Of a DNA stretch of 64,000 nt, positions 41,201-50,522 are shown piece after piece (within the stretch, counting starts at the first letter, position 1; every line of letters begins with the position of its first letter). The stretch comes from UBA2336 sp964404445 (GTDB lineage Bacteria > Bacteroidota > Bacteroidia > Cytophagales > Cyclobacteriaceae), in contig CAYOJW010000005.1 in the NCBI GenBank assembly GCA_964404445.1, positions 124,001 to 188,000 of the forward strand, in the 5' to 3' direction. Under the pieces are notes generated by a model that saw only the letters and a list, made by a program, of their open reading frames with translations, did no database searches and was not told the DNA's origin. The translations under genes and the position numbers were made by a program.

Positions 41201-44050
41201 TTAATTGTTTTGTTTGATTACTTTAATCTTTATACTTCTTCCGTGTATCATCACATCAGCAATATAAAATCCCGGAGCAACCTCACTAATATCCCACGTT
41301 TCGACCGACATACGTTTTGGTGTAATTACAACACCTTGCATTGAAGTAAGTTTGAGGGAACCAACAGGCATTTCGGAGGTAATCGTTAACACTCTTGCGG
41401 CAGGGTTTGGGAATAACGAAACCACAACATTGGTTAGTGGTTCGGAACTGGTAATTATTTGTGGGGCTTCAATTTGAACATCGGTGAATATCCTGTATTC
41501 ACCCGGCTGTAACTCAATATTAAAGGATGCGTTTGTTACAGTAAGCGTTGTTCCTTTTCCATAATAATCAAACCACGTACCGGTGTGCGGAAAGTTAACA
41601 GTAGTATTTTTGACCACAACATCGAAATTCACAACTATTACGGCATTCATTTGGTTAGCATTGGCCGGTGTTTCGGTGTAAGGGTTATTCTTTAACATAA
41701 GCTGCTTTTGCAGCGATGCCGCACCAACCGAAAAAGTAGGCGTTCCGGAAGTAAACACCGGGTAGGTATTTCGCAGGCGTATCAGGTCGGCTACATGAGA
41801 ATATAAAATTTTGCGACCACCGTTTTGCGTATAATCCCACCGAACGGGTTTGGGGTACGTTCTGCACTCTTCGCTGATGGTTCCGTCTTCACAATAGTTA
41901 ATATCGTAATCGTAACCCAGTTCGCCAAACTGCCATAGCATTTTAGGGCCAGGCACCGTATAAAATATAGTAGCTGCTGCACGGGTACGGTTAAGTGCTG
42001 TCGAAATATCTTTTACAGAGTATGATCCGGCTACATTACCATAGGCCAAATTTTTAAACATCATTCGCTGTTCATCGTGGCTTTCCATATAACTCACAAG
42101 ATGAGGAACCGTCCAGTTACGGTTTCCGTGATACACACCGCTTAAATCAGAATCGGCTGCATACCCCATAGCACTTTGCAAGTATGCGTTGTTTAGATTA
42201 CCCCACAGCATCATTCCTTTCCCCTCGCCTGCCCGGTATTCGGCAAGTTCTTTTTCTTCAGCGTTAACAGCAAGGTGTTCTAATATTACATAAGCATCCG
42301 AAAAATTAGCCCATATTTTATCAGCCATGCGTTTAAGAATGGCAATGCGTGAGGCATCATAAGCCGACCATGCATTAAGATTGTTAGGATTATTTACTTG
42401 CGTAAAACCTTTCGACAAATCGAAACGATAACCATCTATCTTATATTCATGCAACCAATAATAATTAATGGTATCGAGGTATTTTTTAGTATAAGCGCTT
42501 TCGTGGTTCATATCGTAAAACACGTTATACGGATGTTTGGCCTCTACGTTAAAGTATTTATTGGTAGGGTTTGGCTTAAAGGTTGTGTAGTTGAAATCCA
42601 GTAAAAGGTATGGGTTGGGCATGTCCTGATGGTTCATGGCAATGTCTAAGATTACCGCAATACCGTTTTGATGGCATACATCAACAAACTCTTTCAGTTT
42701 GTTTTTAGTACCGTAGGCTTTATCGGGGGCAAACATAAACTGAGGATTATACCCCCAACTGTTATTACCACCAAACTCCATAACTGGCAAAAGTTGAATA
42801 GCATTCACACCCAGACGTTTGAAATAACCAATGGTATCGATCAACGACTGGTATGTGTTGGCTCCGTTTTCAAAAAAATCACGAACAAGCAATTCATATA
42901 TAACTAATTTCTCTTTAGCGGGCTTCGTAAAGTTTGTTACCTGCCAGTTATAGGGCGTTTGCCCGGTTTGAAACACCCCCAGCCTGTTTTGGTACCATTG
43001 TGTACCTAATGCCGCAGCAGGAAATTCTTTCAGGTTAGGGTATGTTGAAGATGATATATACTTATCATCGGGGTCAAGAATTTTATCGGCATACGGATCG
43101 GCAACCCATATTGTTTCATCGATGAGATATTGAAATGCGTATTCGGTGCCTGGCGTAAGATCGTTAAGTTCAATCCAGAAATATTCACCATCGCGTTTCA
43201 TTAAATTTTCCGGGAGGATATTCCAATTACTGAAATCGCCCCGTACATACACCGAATTTTTATCAGGTGCCAAAAGGCAAAGTGTTACTTTGGTAAGATC
43301 AGCATGGTAGTTAATACCGGGAATTATTCCCGAAGGCAATGATTCAGTTGTTGTTGTTCCGCGCACGATGTAGCTGAACGTTACATCGCTTGATCCATTG
43401 GCAGAGGTTCCTACCACCTTAACATGATACAATCCGACTGGTTCGGTTACAGTATGCACGTAGGTATAAGCTGTGGTTGGCGTTACAGATGTGTTAACCA
43501 CTACATCATCAACCAACGTTTGAAACGTGGTGTTCACGGGCGCTGATGCCTGAATAGAGATTGTAGAAGATTGATCGGTAAAGACCGGTTTTGCCAGTGG
43601 CGAAACCAATGTTATCTTAAAACCGAAGTTGGCGATATAATCGCTGGTTTGGCAACTGCCAGCACCACAGCCGGTCCAGTTATTACCTTTCAGCAAAATA
43701 CCCATCTGGGTTTCAGTGCTTATGCTCTGATTAAAAAAATCGGCAGGTTTAAACGTTAGCCTGAAAAACGTTTTTCCGGATTCTGTTACTTTAGTGAACT
43801 TGGCCGGATCGGCAGCAGCCGTGGCCGGGTTAACGTTATACTTCGCATCAATGCTTTTACCGGGTATCCACACCCACGCCCATGCGTTTGTTAATGATGC
43901 AAGCGGAGTGCCCGTTACATCATATTCAACAGCTATCTCATCCGTTGGCCCAAACAAAGCTGGTGTAATGGTTGGGTTAAGATTTACATTTCCTTGTGCA
44001 AACAGACTAAATGAACTTACGCATAGCAAATAAAAAAGCGCTCTCCTCAT
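41201..44050 (-). CDS. secreted GH13 alpha-amylase with T9SS C-terminal domain
   Basis: About 949 residues from the ATG at 44048-44050 (MRRALFYLLCVSSFSLFAQG, a clean signal peptide); a frame start at 44074 would add eight residues. Domains: two E-set/starch-binding-type beta domains (to about 340), a GH13 barrel with Asp in YKIDGYRFDLSKGF, Glu in YVILEHLAVNAEE and Asp in SHDEQRMMF, a C-terminal beta domain, and a final about 75-residue type IX sorting signal (VSLFPNPAARVLTI...GFYIADVMIHGRSIKIKVIKQ). It is exported across the outer membrane and surface-attached or released. It is the enzyme of the sus locus that starts starch breakdown. Confidence 0.92.
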   Translation of the reverse strand: MRRALFYLLCVSSFSLFAQGNVNLNPTITPALFGPTDEIAVEYDVTGTPLASLTNAWAWVWIPGKSIDAKYNVNPATAAADPAKFTKVTESGKTFFRLTFKPADFFNQSISTETQMGILLKGNNWTGCGAGSCQTSDYIANFGFKITLVSPLAKPVFTDQSSTISIQASAPVNTTFQTLVDDVVVNTSVTPTTAYTYVHTVTEPVGLYHVKVVGTSANGSSDVTFSYIVRGTTTTESLPSGIIPGINYHADLTKVTLCLLAPDKNSVYVRGDFSNWNILPENLMKRDGEYFWIELNDLTPGTEYAFQYLIDETIWVADPYADKILDPDDKYISSSTYPNLKEFPAAALGTQWYQNRLGVFQTGQTPYNWQVTNFTKPAKEKLVIYELLVRDFFENGANTYQSLIDTIGYFKRLGVNAIQLLPVMEFGGNNSWGYNPQFMFAPDKAYGTKNKLKEFVDVCHQNGIAVILDIAMNHQDMPNPYLLLDFNYTTFKPNPTNKYFNVEAKHPYNVFYDMNHESAYTKKYLDTINYYWLHEYKIDGYRFDLSKGFTQVNNPNNLNAWSAYDASRIAILKRMADKIWANFSDAYVILEHLAVNAEEKELAEYRAGEGKGMMLWGNLNNAYLQSAMGYAADSDLSGVYHGNRNWTVPHLVSYMESHDEQRMMFKNLAYGNVAGSYSVKDISTALNRTRAAATIFYTVPGPKMLWQFGELGYDYDINYCEDGTISEECRTYPKPVRWDYTQNGGRKILYSHVADLIRLRNTYPVFTSGTPTFSVGAASLQKQLMLKNNPYTETPANANQMNAVIVVNFDVVVKNTTVNFPHTGTWFDYYGKGTTLTVTNASFNIELQPGEYRIFTDVQIEAPQIITSSEPLTNVVVSLFPNPAARVLTITSEMPVGSLKLTSMQGVVITPKRMSVETWDISEVAPGFYIADVMIHGRSIKIKVIKQNN

Positions 44051-44082
44051 AACAAAACAAATTTCCAGGTACATTAATAAAT

Positions 44083-44115
44083 AAAAAATCAGGAGCGAGA
44101 TACGCTCCTGATTTT
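44083..44115 (-). terminator. terminator/attenuator between susE and the amylase gene
   Basis: 12-bp perfect stem AAATCAGGAGCG (44086-44097) / CGCTCCTGATTT (44103-44114) with a 5-nt loop. On the minus strand it is followed by a T run. It sits inside the operon, so it may lower expression of amylase, pgmB and GH65 relative to susCDE. Confidence 0.8.
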
Positions 44116-44132
44116 CTCCACAAACAATTCTA

Positions 44133-45527
44133 TCAATTCAATGTAACAACTTTAGTTGCCAGATTTACTTTAATAGTGCGCGAACCTGAAGTTCCAATAT
44201 ACCTTAGGTTTAAGTCGCCATCATTAGCATTTTCAAAATCTGAAGCTACAGAAGTGAAATACGGGTAATTATATGAAGTTGGACCCCAGTTGGCCTGGGC
44301 AAAAAACCTAAATGTTTCACCACTTACAAAATTAGCCGTTGCCTCATAGGTATCAATAGCCACATACGACATTTTTATGCTGGCTCCTGTACCCGGCTGA
44401 TCCCAGCCGCCAATACCTGCCCCCGTCATATACAAAGGAGGCAAAACAACAACAGTCTTTTCATTAATATCTACCAAAACAGTATGCTGACCCGTTGTAC
44501 CTGTATAACGAAGGTTAGAATCACCATCCGATGCATTTTCAAACAAAGAACTAACCGTTGTGAAGTAAGGATAATTGTATGAAGTTGGTCCCCAGTTGGC
44601 TTGGGCAAAAAATCTGAATGCTTCGCCACTTACAAAATTAGCCGTTGCAAAAAATACACCCGGACGAACATACGTCATTTTTATACTGGCACCAGTACCC
44701 GGCTGATCCCAACCACCTATACCTGCTCCTGTCATGTACATAACTGGTTCTTCAGCTACTTCTGCAGTAACAGTTTTCGCGATCAAATCAACTTTTACAA
44801 GATACCAGCCGGTTGCACCAACAATACGAAGATTACTATCACCATCATTAGCATTTTCAAAAACCGGTGAAACAGATGTAAAATATGGGTAGTTATAGGA
44901 AACAGGTCCCCAATCTTGTTGTTCAAAGAACCGGAACGCCTCGCCATTCGTAAAATACGCGATCTGTTCATATTTCTTAAATTGTTGACTTGGCCATTCT
45001 ACTGCATTATCTGGCCAAGGCCCCCAGCCTTTTAAACCCGCTCCCATTCCCCAAATAGAAGGGAAACTTGTTGCAAAAGGTGTAACGGAAGCGGTTTGGG
45101 TAGTTGAAAATACTGGGGCAATATTATTATTCAGCACAGAAACCACTCTGAACTCCATAGCGGCAGGCTCAAAAGGATTTTGAGCCAATGCCAGCATACC
45201 AGTATTCAAGTTTTTTACTGAAACTGAGGCAGTCAAACTTCTGGTTTCTGCCAATGTAAAGGCATCAGCAAAACCATTCCCTGCAACATCCATTACTACT
45301 GTGTACACCGTGCCAGCTTGAAATCCATAATCAGTGGCCGTCCATGTGAACGTTACAGCATCTTCATCTGCTTCTTCAAACGTAAGTACGATGTCATTAC
45401 TGGAAAGAGGTTGCAGCGTATTCGACTCTACATTTTCGTTTATCTGTACTAATTCAAGTTCTTCACACGCTATATGTGCAAAGCCTGTCAGTAGAAGTAT
45501 AAGCCATATTACTATTCGATTTTTCAT
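44133..45527 (-). CDS. SusE/SusF-like starch-binding lipoprotein
   Basis: Start taken at ATG 45527 (MKNRIVIWLILLLTGFAHIAC), giving a lipoprotein anchored at Cys21. An N-terminal SusE-type Ig domain (LSSNDIVLTFEEADEDAVTF) is followed by three tandem beta-sandwich modules of about 100 residues each. Each has the pattern MxGAGIGGWDQPG (GMGAGLKGWGPW in the first), GEAFRFFAQANWGPTSYNYPYF, ENANDGDSNLRYxGT, and a final strand. Modules 2 and 3 are almost identical, pointing to recent duplication. Surface glycan-binding protein of the sus complex; aromatic residues in each module suit maltodextrin binding. Confidence 0.9.
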   Translation of the reverse strand: MKNRIVIWLILLLTGFAHIACEELELVQINENVESNTLQPLSSNDIVLTFEEADEDAVTFTWTATDYGFQAGTVYTVVMDVAGNGFADAFTLAETRSLTASVSVKNLNTGMLALAQNPFEPAAMEFRVVSVLNNNIAPVFSTTQTASVTPFATSFPSIWGMGAGLKGWGPWPDNAVEWPSQQFKKYEQIAYFTNGEAFRFFEQQDWGPVSYNYPYFTSVSPVFENANDGDSNLRIVGATGWYLVKVDLIAKTVTAEVAEEPVMYMTGAGIGGWDQPGTGASIKMTYVRPGVFFATANFVSGEAFRFFAQANWGPTSYNYPYFTTVSSLFENASDGDSNLRYTGTTGQHTVLVDINEKTVVVLPPLYMTGAGIGGWDQPGTGASIKMSYVAIDTYEATANFVSGETFRFFAQANWGPTSYNYPYFTSVASDFENANDGDLNLRYIGTSGSRTIKVNLATKVVTLN

Positions 45528-45553
45528 ATTCGTTAGTGTTATCAATGTTTATA

Positions 45554-47125
45554 TTAATACCCAGGATTTTGCACCAATGTTGGATTAGTGGCAAGGTCAG
45601 CAGCCGGAATCGGGAAAATTTTCATGTGATCCGAAATACTTCTGCCTTCGGATGTACCCCCCTTCCAATCCCAGATATATGCACTGCCTGTAAATTTTCC
45701 AAAGCGGATCAAATCTGTGCGCCTGTGCCCTTCCCAGTACAATTCCCTTGCTCTTTCGTCAAGAATAAAATCAAGGTCGATAGTTACAACATCACCTATG
45801 GGAGTATCTTCTGCACGATTACGCAATGCATTAACATAGTTCACAGCAGTTGCAGTAGAACCATTTGCCCCTCTGAGTACCGCTTCAGCATACATCAGGT
45901 ATGCATCAGCTAATCTGAACAAGGGAAAATCCGTGTCAACATAACCGGTACCGTCATTAGGAGAAGTTGAACCGTCTTTTCGTACATTACGGAACTTGAA
46001 AACCCCGTAACCGTGAGTGGAGTTATTTGGATCAGTAATTCCTCTTTCCTGTCCCTTATCTTCTTTTGCAAAAATACCCCTGTGATCACTTGGGTTTGAA
46101 TCAAACAAATCAACAAATGCAGAGCGGGTACGCAAACCGCCCCATCCGCCATTACCGCAATTTCCGCGAATCATAGTCCATACTCCGTCATACGCCTGAG
46201 AATTGGCACCATCGTTATTAAACGTGAAAATCATTTCAGGGCTTGTGTTGTTATCAGCCAGGAAGTTATTCAGGTATTTTGGTGCAAGCGTGTAGCCTCC
46301 TTCAAAAACCTTATTTAGCTCAGTTACAACATCGTTATAGAAATTACGACCTGCATACTGCGGAGGAACCGTAGGCGCCAGGAATACTGCCGCATTCAAA
46401 TACAACTTTGCCAACAACATAGAGGCAGCAGCCTTATCTGCCCTTCCATATTCAAATCGTGGGCTACCTAAATCGGGGTAGATAGCTAACAATTCTTCCT
46501 CAACATACTGGAAGATTTCTGCCCGCGTTTTCTGTTTCGGCAGAAATGCGCCCGGTAAATCCGCTTCCGTTATAAAGGGCATACTTCCATATAAATTCAG
46601 GCCATAATAATACCCGAGTGCACGCAGAAATCTAGCTTCGGCATAATAACGAACAAGCTCAGGGTCGTTCGAGTTTTTTACAGCACGAATGTATTCATTG
46701 ATAATAACTGTGGAGGCCAAAAGACGTCCGAATAAAGCTGTAGGGATTCCATCGGATGGCACCCATGTGTTGAAATACAGGTTGGAAATAGTTCCTTCTG
46801 CATCATTCGGGTACGACCAGATTGCTTCATCTGTAGTCAACTCCTCCATATTCCACATTGACCGGGTAAAACAGCTAAACCCTTCATCAACACCCGATAC
46901 ATCGGGTTGGCCTGACGGACCCTCCTGACCCGTTAAAATAAACAAGGCATACAGTTTTGCTAAGCCTTGCTTGTAGGCAGCAGGGCTGTCATATACCGTT
47001 TTACTGGTAATGAGGTTCTTATCTTTCGGAATAACATCCAGATCGCCTATACATGACATCATTACAAGAACAAAACTTGCAATGAACAGTTGATATATTT
47101 TTATTTTCATAATCAATCGCTTCAT
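45554..47125 (-). CDS. SusD/RagB-family glycan-binding lipoprotein
   Basis: 523 residues; signal peptide ending in lipobox MMSC (about Cys25). SusD landmarks: LDVIPKDKNLITSKTVYDSPAAY near the start, TPR-like helices (ARFLRALGYYYGLNLYGSMPFIT, AAASMLLAKLYLNAAVF), and the C-terminal block LDFILDERARELYWEGHRRTDLIRFGKF followed by PIPAADLATNPTLVQNPGY. It forms the lid on the SusC transporter and captures oligosaccharide. It lies 6 bp after susC. Confidence 0.96.
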   Translation of the reverse strand: MKRLIMKIKIYQLFIASFVLVMMSCIGDLDVIPKDKNLITSKTVYDSPAAYKQGLAKLYALFILTGQEGPSGQPDVSGVDEGFSCFTRSMWNMEELTTDEAIWSYPNDAEGTISNLYFNTWVPSDGIPTALFGRLLASTVIINEYIRAVKNSNDPELVRYYAEARFLRALGYYYGLNLYGSMPFITEADLPGAFLPKQKTRAEIFQYVEEELLAIYPDLGSPRFEYGRADKAAASMLLAKLYLNAAVFLAPTVPPQYAGRNFYNDVVTELNKVFEGGYTLAPKYLNNFLADNNTSPEMIFTFNNDGANSQAYDGVWTMIRGNCGNGGWGGLRTRSAFVDLFDSNPSDHRGIFAKEDKGQERGITDPNNSTHGYGVFKFRNVRKDGSTSPNDGTGYVDTDFPLFRLADAYLMYAEAVLRGANGSTATAVNYVNALRNRAEDTPIGDVVTIDLDFILDERARELYWEGHRRTDLIRFGKFTGSAYIWDWKGGTSEGRSISDHMKIFPIPAADLATNPTLVQNPGY

Positions 47126-47131
47126 TAATAA

Positions 47132-50104
47132 TTAAAAATCCAGACTTACTCCAAGCAAGAATACCCGCGGTCTTGGATAAATTGTATTATCAATACCACC
47201 ATTTACTTCAGGATCAATACCATCATACTTGGTAATGATGAATGCATTCTGAACAGTAAAGTTAATTCTCGCCTTCAACTTATTTGACAGAAGATTGTCC
47301 ATAGAATACCCAATACTCATATTGTCCATCTTAAAGAAGGAAGCATCCTGCACATAAAAATCAGACAACTGTTGTTGGGCAAAAAAACCTGTTTCAGAAA
47401 CAGCACTGGGTACATTACTAAAAAATCCGTTTGCGTAAACGTTGTTCAGAAAAGCACGACCCGCAACAGCATTATTATAGACATAGTTGCCTAAGCTTAA
47501 ACGGCTTGAAAATGCAAAGTCAAACTTTTTATAATTAAACCGTGAATTGATACCGATTAAATAGTCAGCTACCGGATGTTCAGGTCTGTATTTGTTATAA
47601 TTGTTTGAAGAAACCGCAGTGTTATCGCCCGAACGATTTACATATAAACCTTCGATAGGCTTTCCATCAGCTCCATAAACTTGTTGCAACACCCAGAATG
47701 AATTAATAGGGTAACCTACCTGTTGGTTCTGGATAAACTGACCAACACCAATACCACCTGCTGGTACACCCGTATAAGACGGGTCATTAACAAGCAGAAG
47801 TTTCGTTAACTTATTTACGTTATGGGTGAAGTTAACGCCCAGATTCCATTTAAAATCGCCAGTGCTAACAGGGACTGCATTTAAGGTAATTTCTATACCC
47901 TTGTTCTCTAAATTACCAACGTTCGTAAATAATCGGTTAGAAAAGTTTGTACCGCTGGCAATTTGCACTTCGTTCAACAAATCAAAGGTTTTCCGGTTGT
48001 AAACCTCAACTGTACCGGTAAGCCTGTCGTTAAACAATCCAAAATCAACACCTAAGTTAAGTGTGCTGGTTGTTTCCCATTTAATGTTAGGATCGTACGC
48101 ATTAGGTCGCAACGTATAATAAAACTCATCTCCAAGTTGATATTGAGCCGTAGCTGTAGATGTTCTGTAAATAGCTAAACCCGGGTAGAAGTTACCTATA
48201 TCCTGCTGACCGGTTTCTCCATATCCCACTCTTAGCTTAAGTTCACTCAATTTATCTAAGCCAGAAAGAAAGGCTTCGTCTTTAATTCTCCATGCTGCTG
48301 AAACAGCCGGAAATAAGCCCCAGGGATTATTAAAACGTGAGGAACCATCATAACGTAAGGTCGCGGTAAGCAGATATTTATCCATGAACGAATAATTAGC
48401 CCTACCGAAAAACGAAACCAAATAATTTTCACCAATAAATGGTGGAGGCACATTAACCACAGTTCCGTTTGCCCTGCGGTTTAAGGACTCACTTTGACGA
48501 TAAAAATACTGCCAGCCATAACCAGCAGTAACATCTACTTTATGCTCTCCCAGTTTTTTAGCATAGTTCAGATAAAAATCCAGCAGACGTGACTTGTTTT
48601 CTGCACTGTAGGTATTACTTCTTCCATCAAGAACAGTTCCGCCATCCGTAACAACACGGGTAAAATCTGCGGTAATTGGGGCTTTGTTATACCCGTCACT
48701 CTTTTGGTAGTCCAAGCCTACATTTAAGTGAGCCTTTAAATCCGGAATTGCATGAATCTTGTATTCCAATTCCACATTTCCGATTAACCGGTTGGCAGTA
48801 CCAACGTTATCGGTCAGTTCAGCCATTGCCACCGGGTTAAATGTAATGTTATTGGCGGGTACGCCAGGAACGCTTAACCACGAGAAATAGCCTCCATAAA
48901 GTTCATTTCCATCACGCACGGGCTTTGTTGGATCATAGGAAATAGCAGCACCTACTGCACCAGCATCGCCAAAATTACTCTTCACGTTACTACCCTTTGC
49001 ATTTACCGTAACTTTAAGATGATCGTCCAGAAACGAAGGAGAAACACTAAGATTTAATGTATGACGAGCAATATCTGTATTTTTCAGAATGCCCTGCTGA
49101 TCTGTATAACCATATGAAGCACGATACGGAACGTTCTTAACAGAGCCTGTAATGCTTAAATTGTTATCGCTTGAAAGTGCTGTTCTAAAAATCTCTTTTT
49201 GCCAATTTGTATTTTCGTTACCTAATTTGGCAGTAACATCTGCCTGATTAATTCGTCCCTGACCAACAAGATCCTGCACCAGATCACGATACTCATCAGC
49301 ATTCAGAACATCAAAATATTTAATCGGTGTACTGGCTGAAAATGTAGTATTAAAACTGATTTTCGGTTTGCCTGCAACTCCCCTTTTCGTGGTAATGATG
49401 ATAACTCCGTTAGAAGCTCTTGATCCGTAAATTGCCGTTGCAGAAGCATCCTTCAATACAGTAAACGTTTCAATGTCATTCGGGTTAATAGTTGCCAAAG
49501 GATTAGCAACCCCTGAAATACCACCGTTATCAACCGGAAAGCCGTCAATGATAAACAATGGGTCATTATTCGCATTTAATGAAGAACCTCCACGGATACG
49601 AATTGTTGAGCCTGCGCCTGGCGCACCACTATGTGTTGTAACATTAACACCTGCAAGTTTACCAACAATAAGATCTTGGGGCGATGATAAAACACCTCTG
49701 TTGAAGTTCTCTTTTGAAATGTCAGCAATTGCACCTGTAACGTCTTTCTTCTCAACAGTACCATACCCTACAACTACAACCTCCGATAACTGGGTTAAAT
49801 CTTCGGTCATGGAAACAGAGATTACTGCTTGGTTTCCTACAACAATCTCTTGCGTATTCATCCCGATAAATGAAAAGATCAGCACGGCATCGGATCCTAC
49901 GCTGATTGAAAAGTTTCCATCCCCATCAGAGGCTACCCCGTTGGATGTTCCTTTTACTTTAATGCTTACACCCGGAATGGCCGTGCCATCTTCTGCCGAA
50001 GTCACTTTTCCGGTAACGGTTCTGGTTTGCGCCATGGCAACCGAGGCCATGAGCACCATCAGAACCGTAAGATACCTGCTTAATAACAGATAAAATTTAG
50101 TCAT
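47132..50104 (-). CDS. SusC/RagA-family TonB-linked outer-membrane transporter
   Basis: 990 residues. Signal peptide ending in VAMAQ, CarboxypepD_reg-like domain (TRTVTGKVTSAEDGTAIPGVSIKVKG), the SusC signature after it (LSEVVVVGYGTVEKKDVTGAI), plug with IRIRGGSSLNANNDPLFIIDGFPV and DPNDIETFTVLKDASATAIYGSRASNGVI-type blocks, and a large barrel ending RPRVFLLGVSLDF. First gene of the six-gene sus operon; a perfect LacI-type palindrome lies 154 bp upstream. It imports maltodextrins with SusD (substrate inferred from context). Confidence 0.96.
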   Translation of the reverse strand: MTKFYLLLSRYLTVLMVLMASVAMAQTRTVTGKVTSAEDGTAIPGVSIKVKGTSNGVASDGDGNFSISVGSDAVLIFSFIGMNTQEIVVGNQAVISVSMTEDLTQLSEVVVVGYGTVEKKDVTGAIADISKENFNRGVLSSPQDLIVGKLAGVNVTTHSGAPGAGSTIRIRGGSSLNANNDPLFIIDGFPVDNGGISGVANPLATINPNDIETFTVLKDASATAIYGSRASNGVIIITTKRGVAGKPKISFNTTFSASTPIKYFDVLNADEYRDLVQDLVGQGRINQADVTAKLGNENTNWQKEIFRTALSSDNNLSITGSVKNVPYRASYGYTDQQGILKNTDIARHTLNLSVSPSFLDDHLKVTVNAKGSNVKSNFGDAGAVGAAISYDPTKPVRDGNELYGGYFSWLSVPGVPANNITFNPVAMAELTDNVGTANRLIGNVELEYKIHAIPDLKAHLNVGLDYQKSDGYNKAPITADFTRVVTDGGTVLDGRSNTYSAENKSRLLDFYLNYAKKLGEHKVDVTAGYGWQYFYRQSESLNRRANGTVVNVPPPFIGENYLVSFFGRANYSFMDKYLLTATLRYDGSSRFNNPWGLFPAVSAAWRIKDEAFLSGLDKLSELKLRVGYGETGQQDIGNFYPGLAIYRTSTATAQYQLGDEFYYTLRPNAYDPNIKWETTSTLNLGVDFGLFNDRLTGTVEVYNRKTFDLLNEVQIASGTNFSNRLFTNVGNLENKGIEITLNAVPVSTGDFKWNLGVNFTHNVNKLTKLLLVNDPSYTGVPAGGIGVGQFIQNQQVGYPINSFWVLQQVYGADGKPIEGLYVNRSGDNTAVSSNNYNKYRPEHPVADYLIGINSRFNYKKFDFAFSSRLSLGNYVYNNAVAGRAFLNNVYANGFFSNVPSAVSETGFFAQQQLSDFYVQDASFFKMDNMSIGYSMDNLLSNKLKARINFTVQNAFIITKYDGIDPEVNGGIDNTIYPRPRVFLLGVSLDF

Positions 50105-50257
50105 ACGGTTTTTAGGTTAGAGTGAAAAAATGATGTTAAAAAATCCTGAAGAATGAATTAAACCGGTTAGAGTTAAAGCCATTTTTCACGCATTAAATTT
50201 TGATTGGAAATACATGCTATACAACAAAAAAGCCCTAAATAAATCAGGAAACGAGTC

Positions 50258-50271
50258 CGCAAACGTTTGCG
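50258..50271. promoter_or_regulatory. perfect LacI-family operator upstream of susC
   Basis: CGCAAACGTTTGCG is a perfect 14-bp palindrome centred on CG, the usual form of LacI/GalR operators. It sits in the 418-bp divergent region between susC and the lacI-type gene, and matches (one base different) the site at 22587 before the glgE operon. Confidence 0.7.
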
Positions 50272-50304
50272 TAATTATTATTTCCGAAAACGAGTTGCAT
50301 AAAC

Positions 50305-50461
50305 TATAGGTATTAGGACTTAGGTGTTAGGGATTAGGCATCAGGTGTTAGGTATTGCCGATTGGATTATACGATCACAGCAATATCTAACACAACTAAC
50401 AACTGCCAGCCGGAAACCGGTGACTGGAAACACCACCTAACACCTAAGTCCTAACACCTGG
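50305..50461. repeat. TTAGG-type inverted arrays without gene (copy C)
   Basis: TTAGG heptamers at 50305-50353, CCTAA units at 50434-50461, with 19-bp perfect pairing (50313-50331 with 50436-50454) and an 80-bp spacer that encodes nothing recognisable. It occupies most of the space between the operator and the promoter of the LacI-type gene; the rest of the region is AT-rich without other visible features. Confidence 0.8.
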
Positions 50462-50508
50462 ATTTGAATTTTCAATCGGTTGTGCAACAAGTTGCGGTGC
50501 TTTTGCAT

Positions 50509-50516
50509 TATATTTG
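50509..50516 (+). promoter_or_regulatory. -7 box of the LacI-type regulator gene, possibly leaderless
   Basis: Exact TAnnTTTG box TATATTTG only 6 bp before the ATG at 50523. The start point would fall at or next to the ATG, so the message may be leaderless. No well-spaced TTG element is present (nearest candidate at 50480-50482, 26 nt away). Confidence 0.4.
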
Positions 50517-50522
50517 TAAACT

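Noticed and set aside
50305..50461. CRISPR-like or telomere-like array (TTAGG units)
   Set aside because: Units are only about 7 nt, imperfect and without regular spacers, and there are no cas genes. The inverted arrangement within a chromosome does not fit telomeres.
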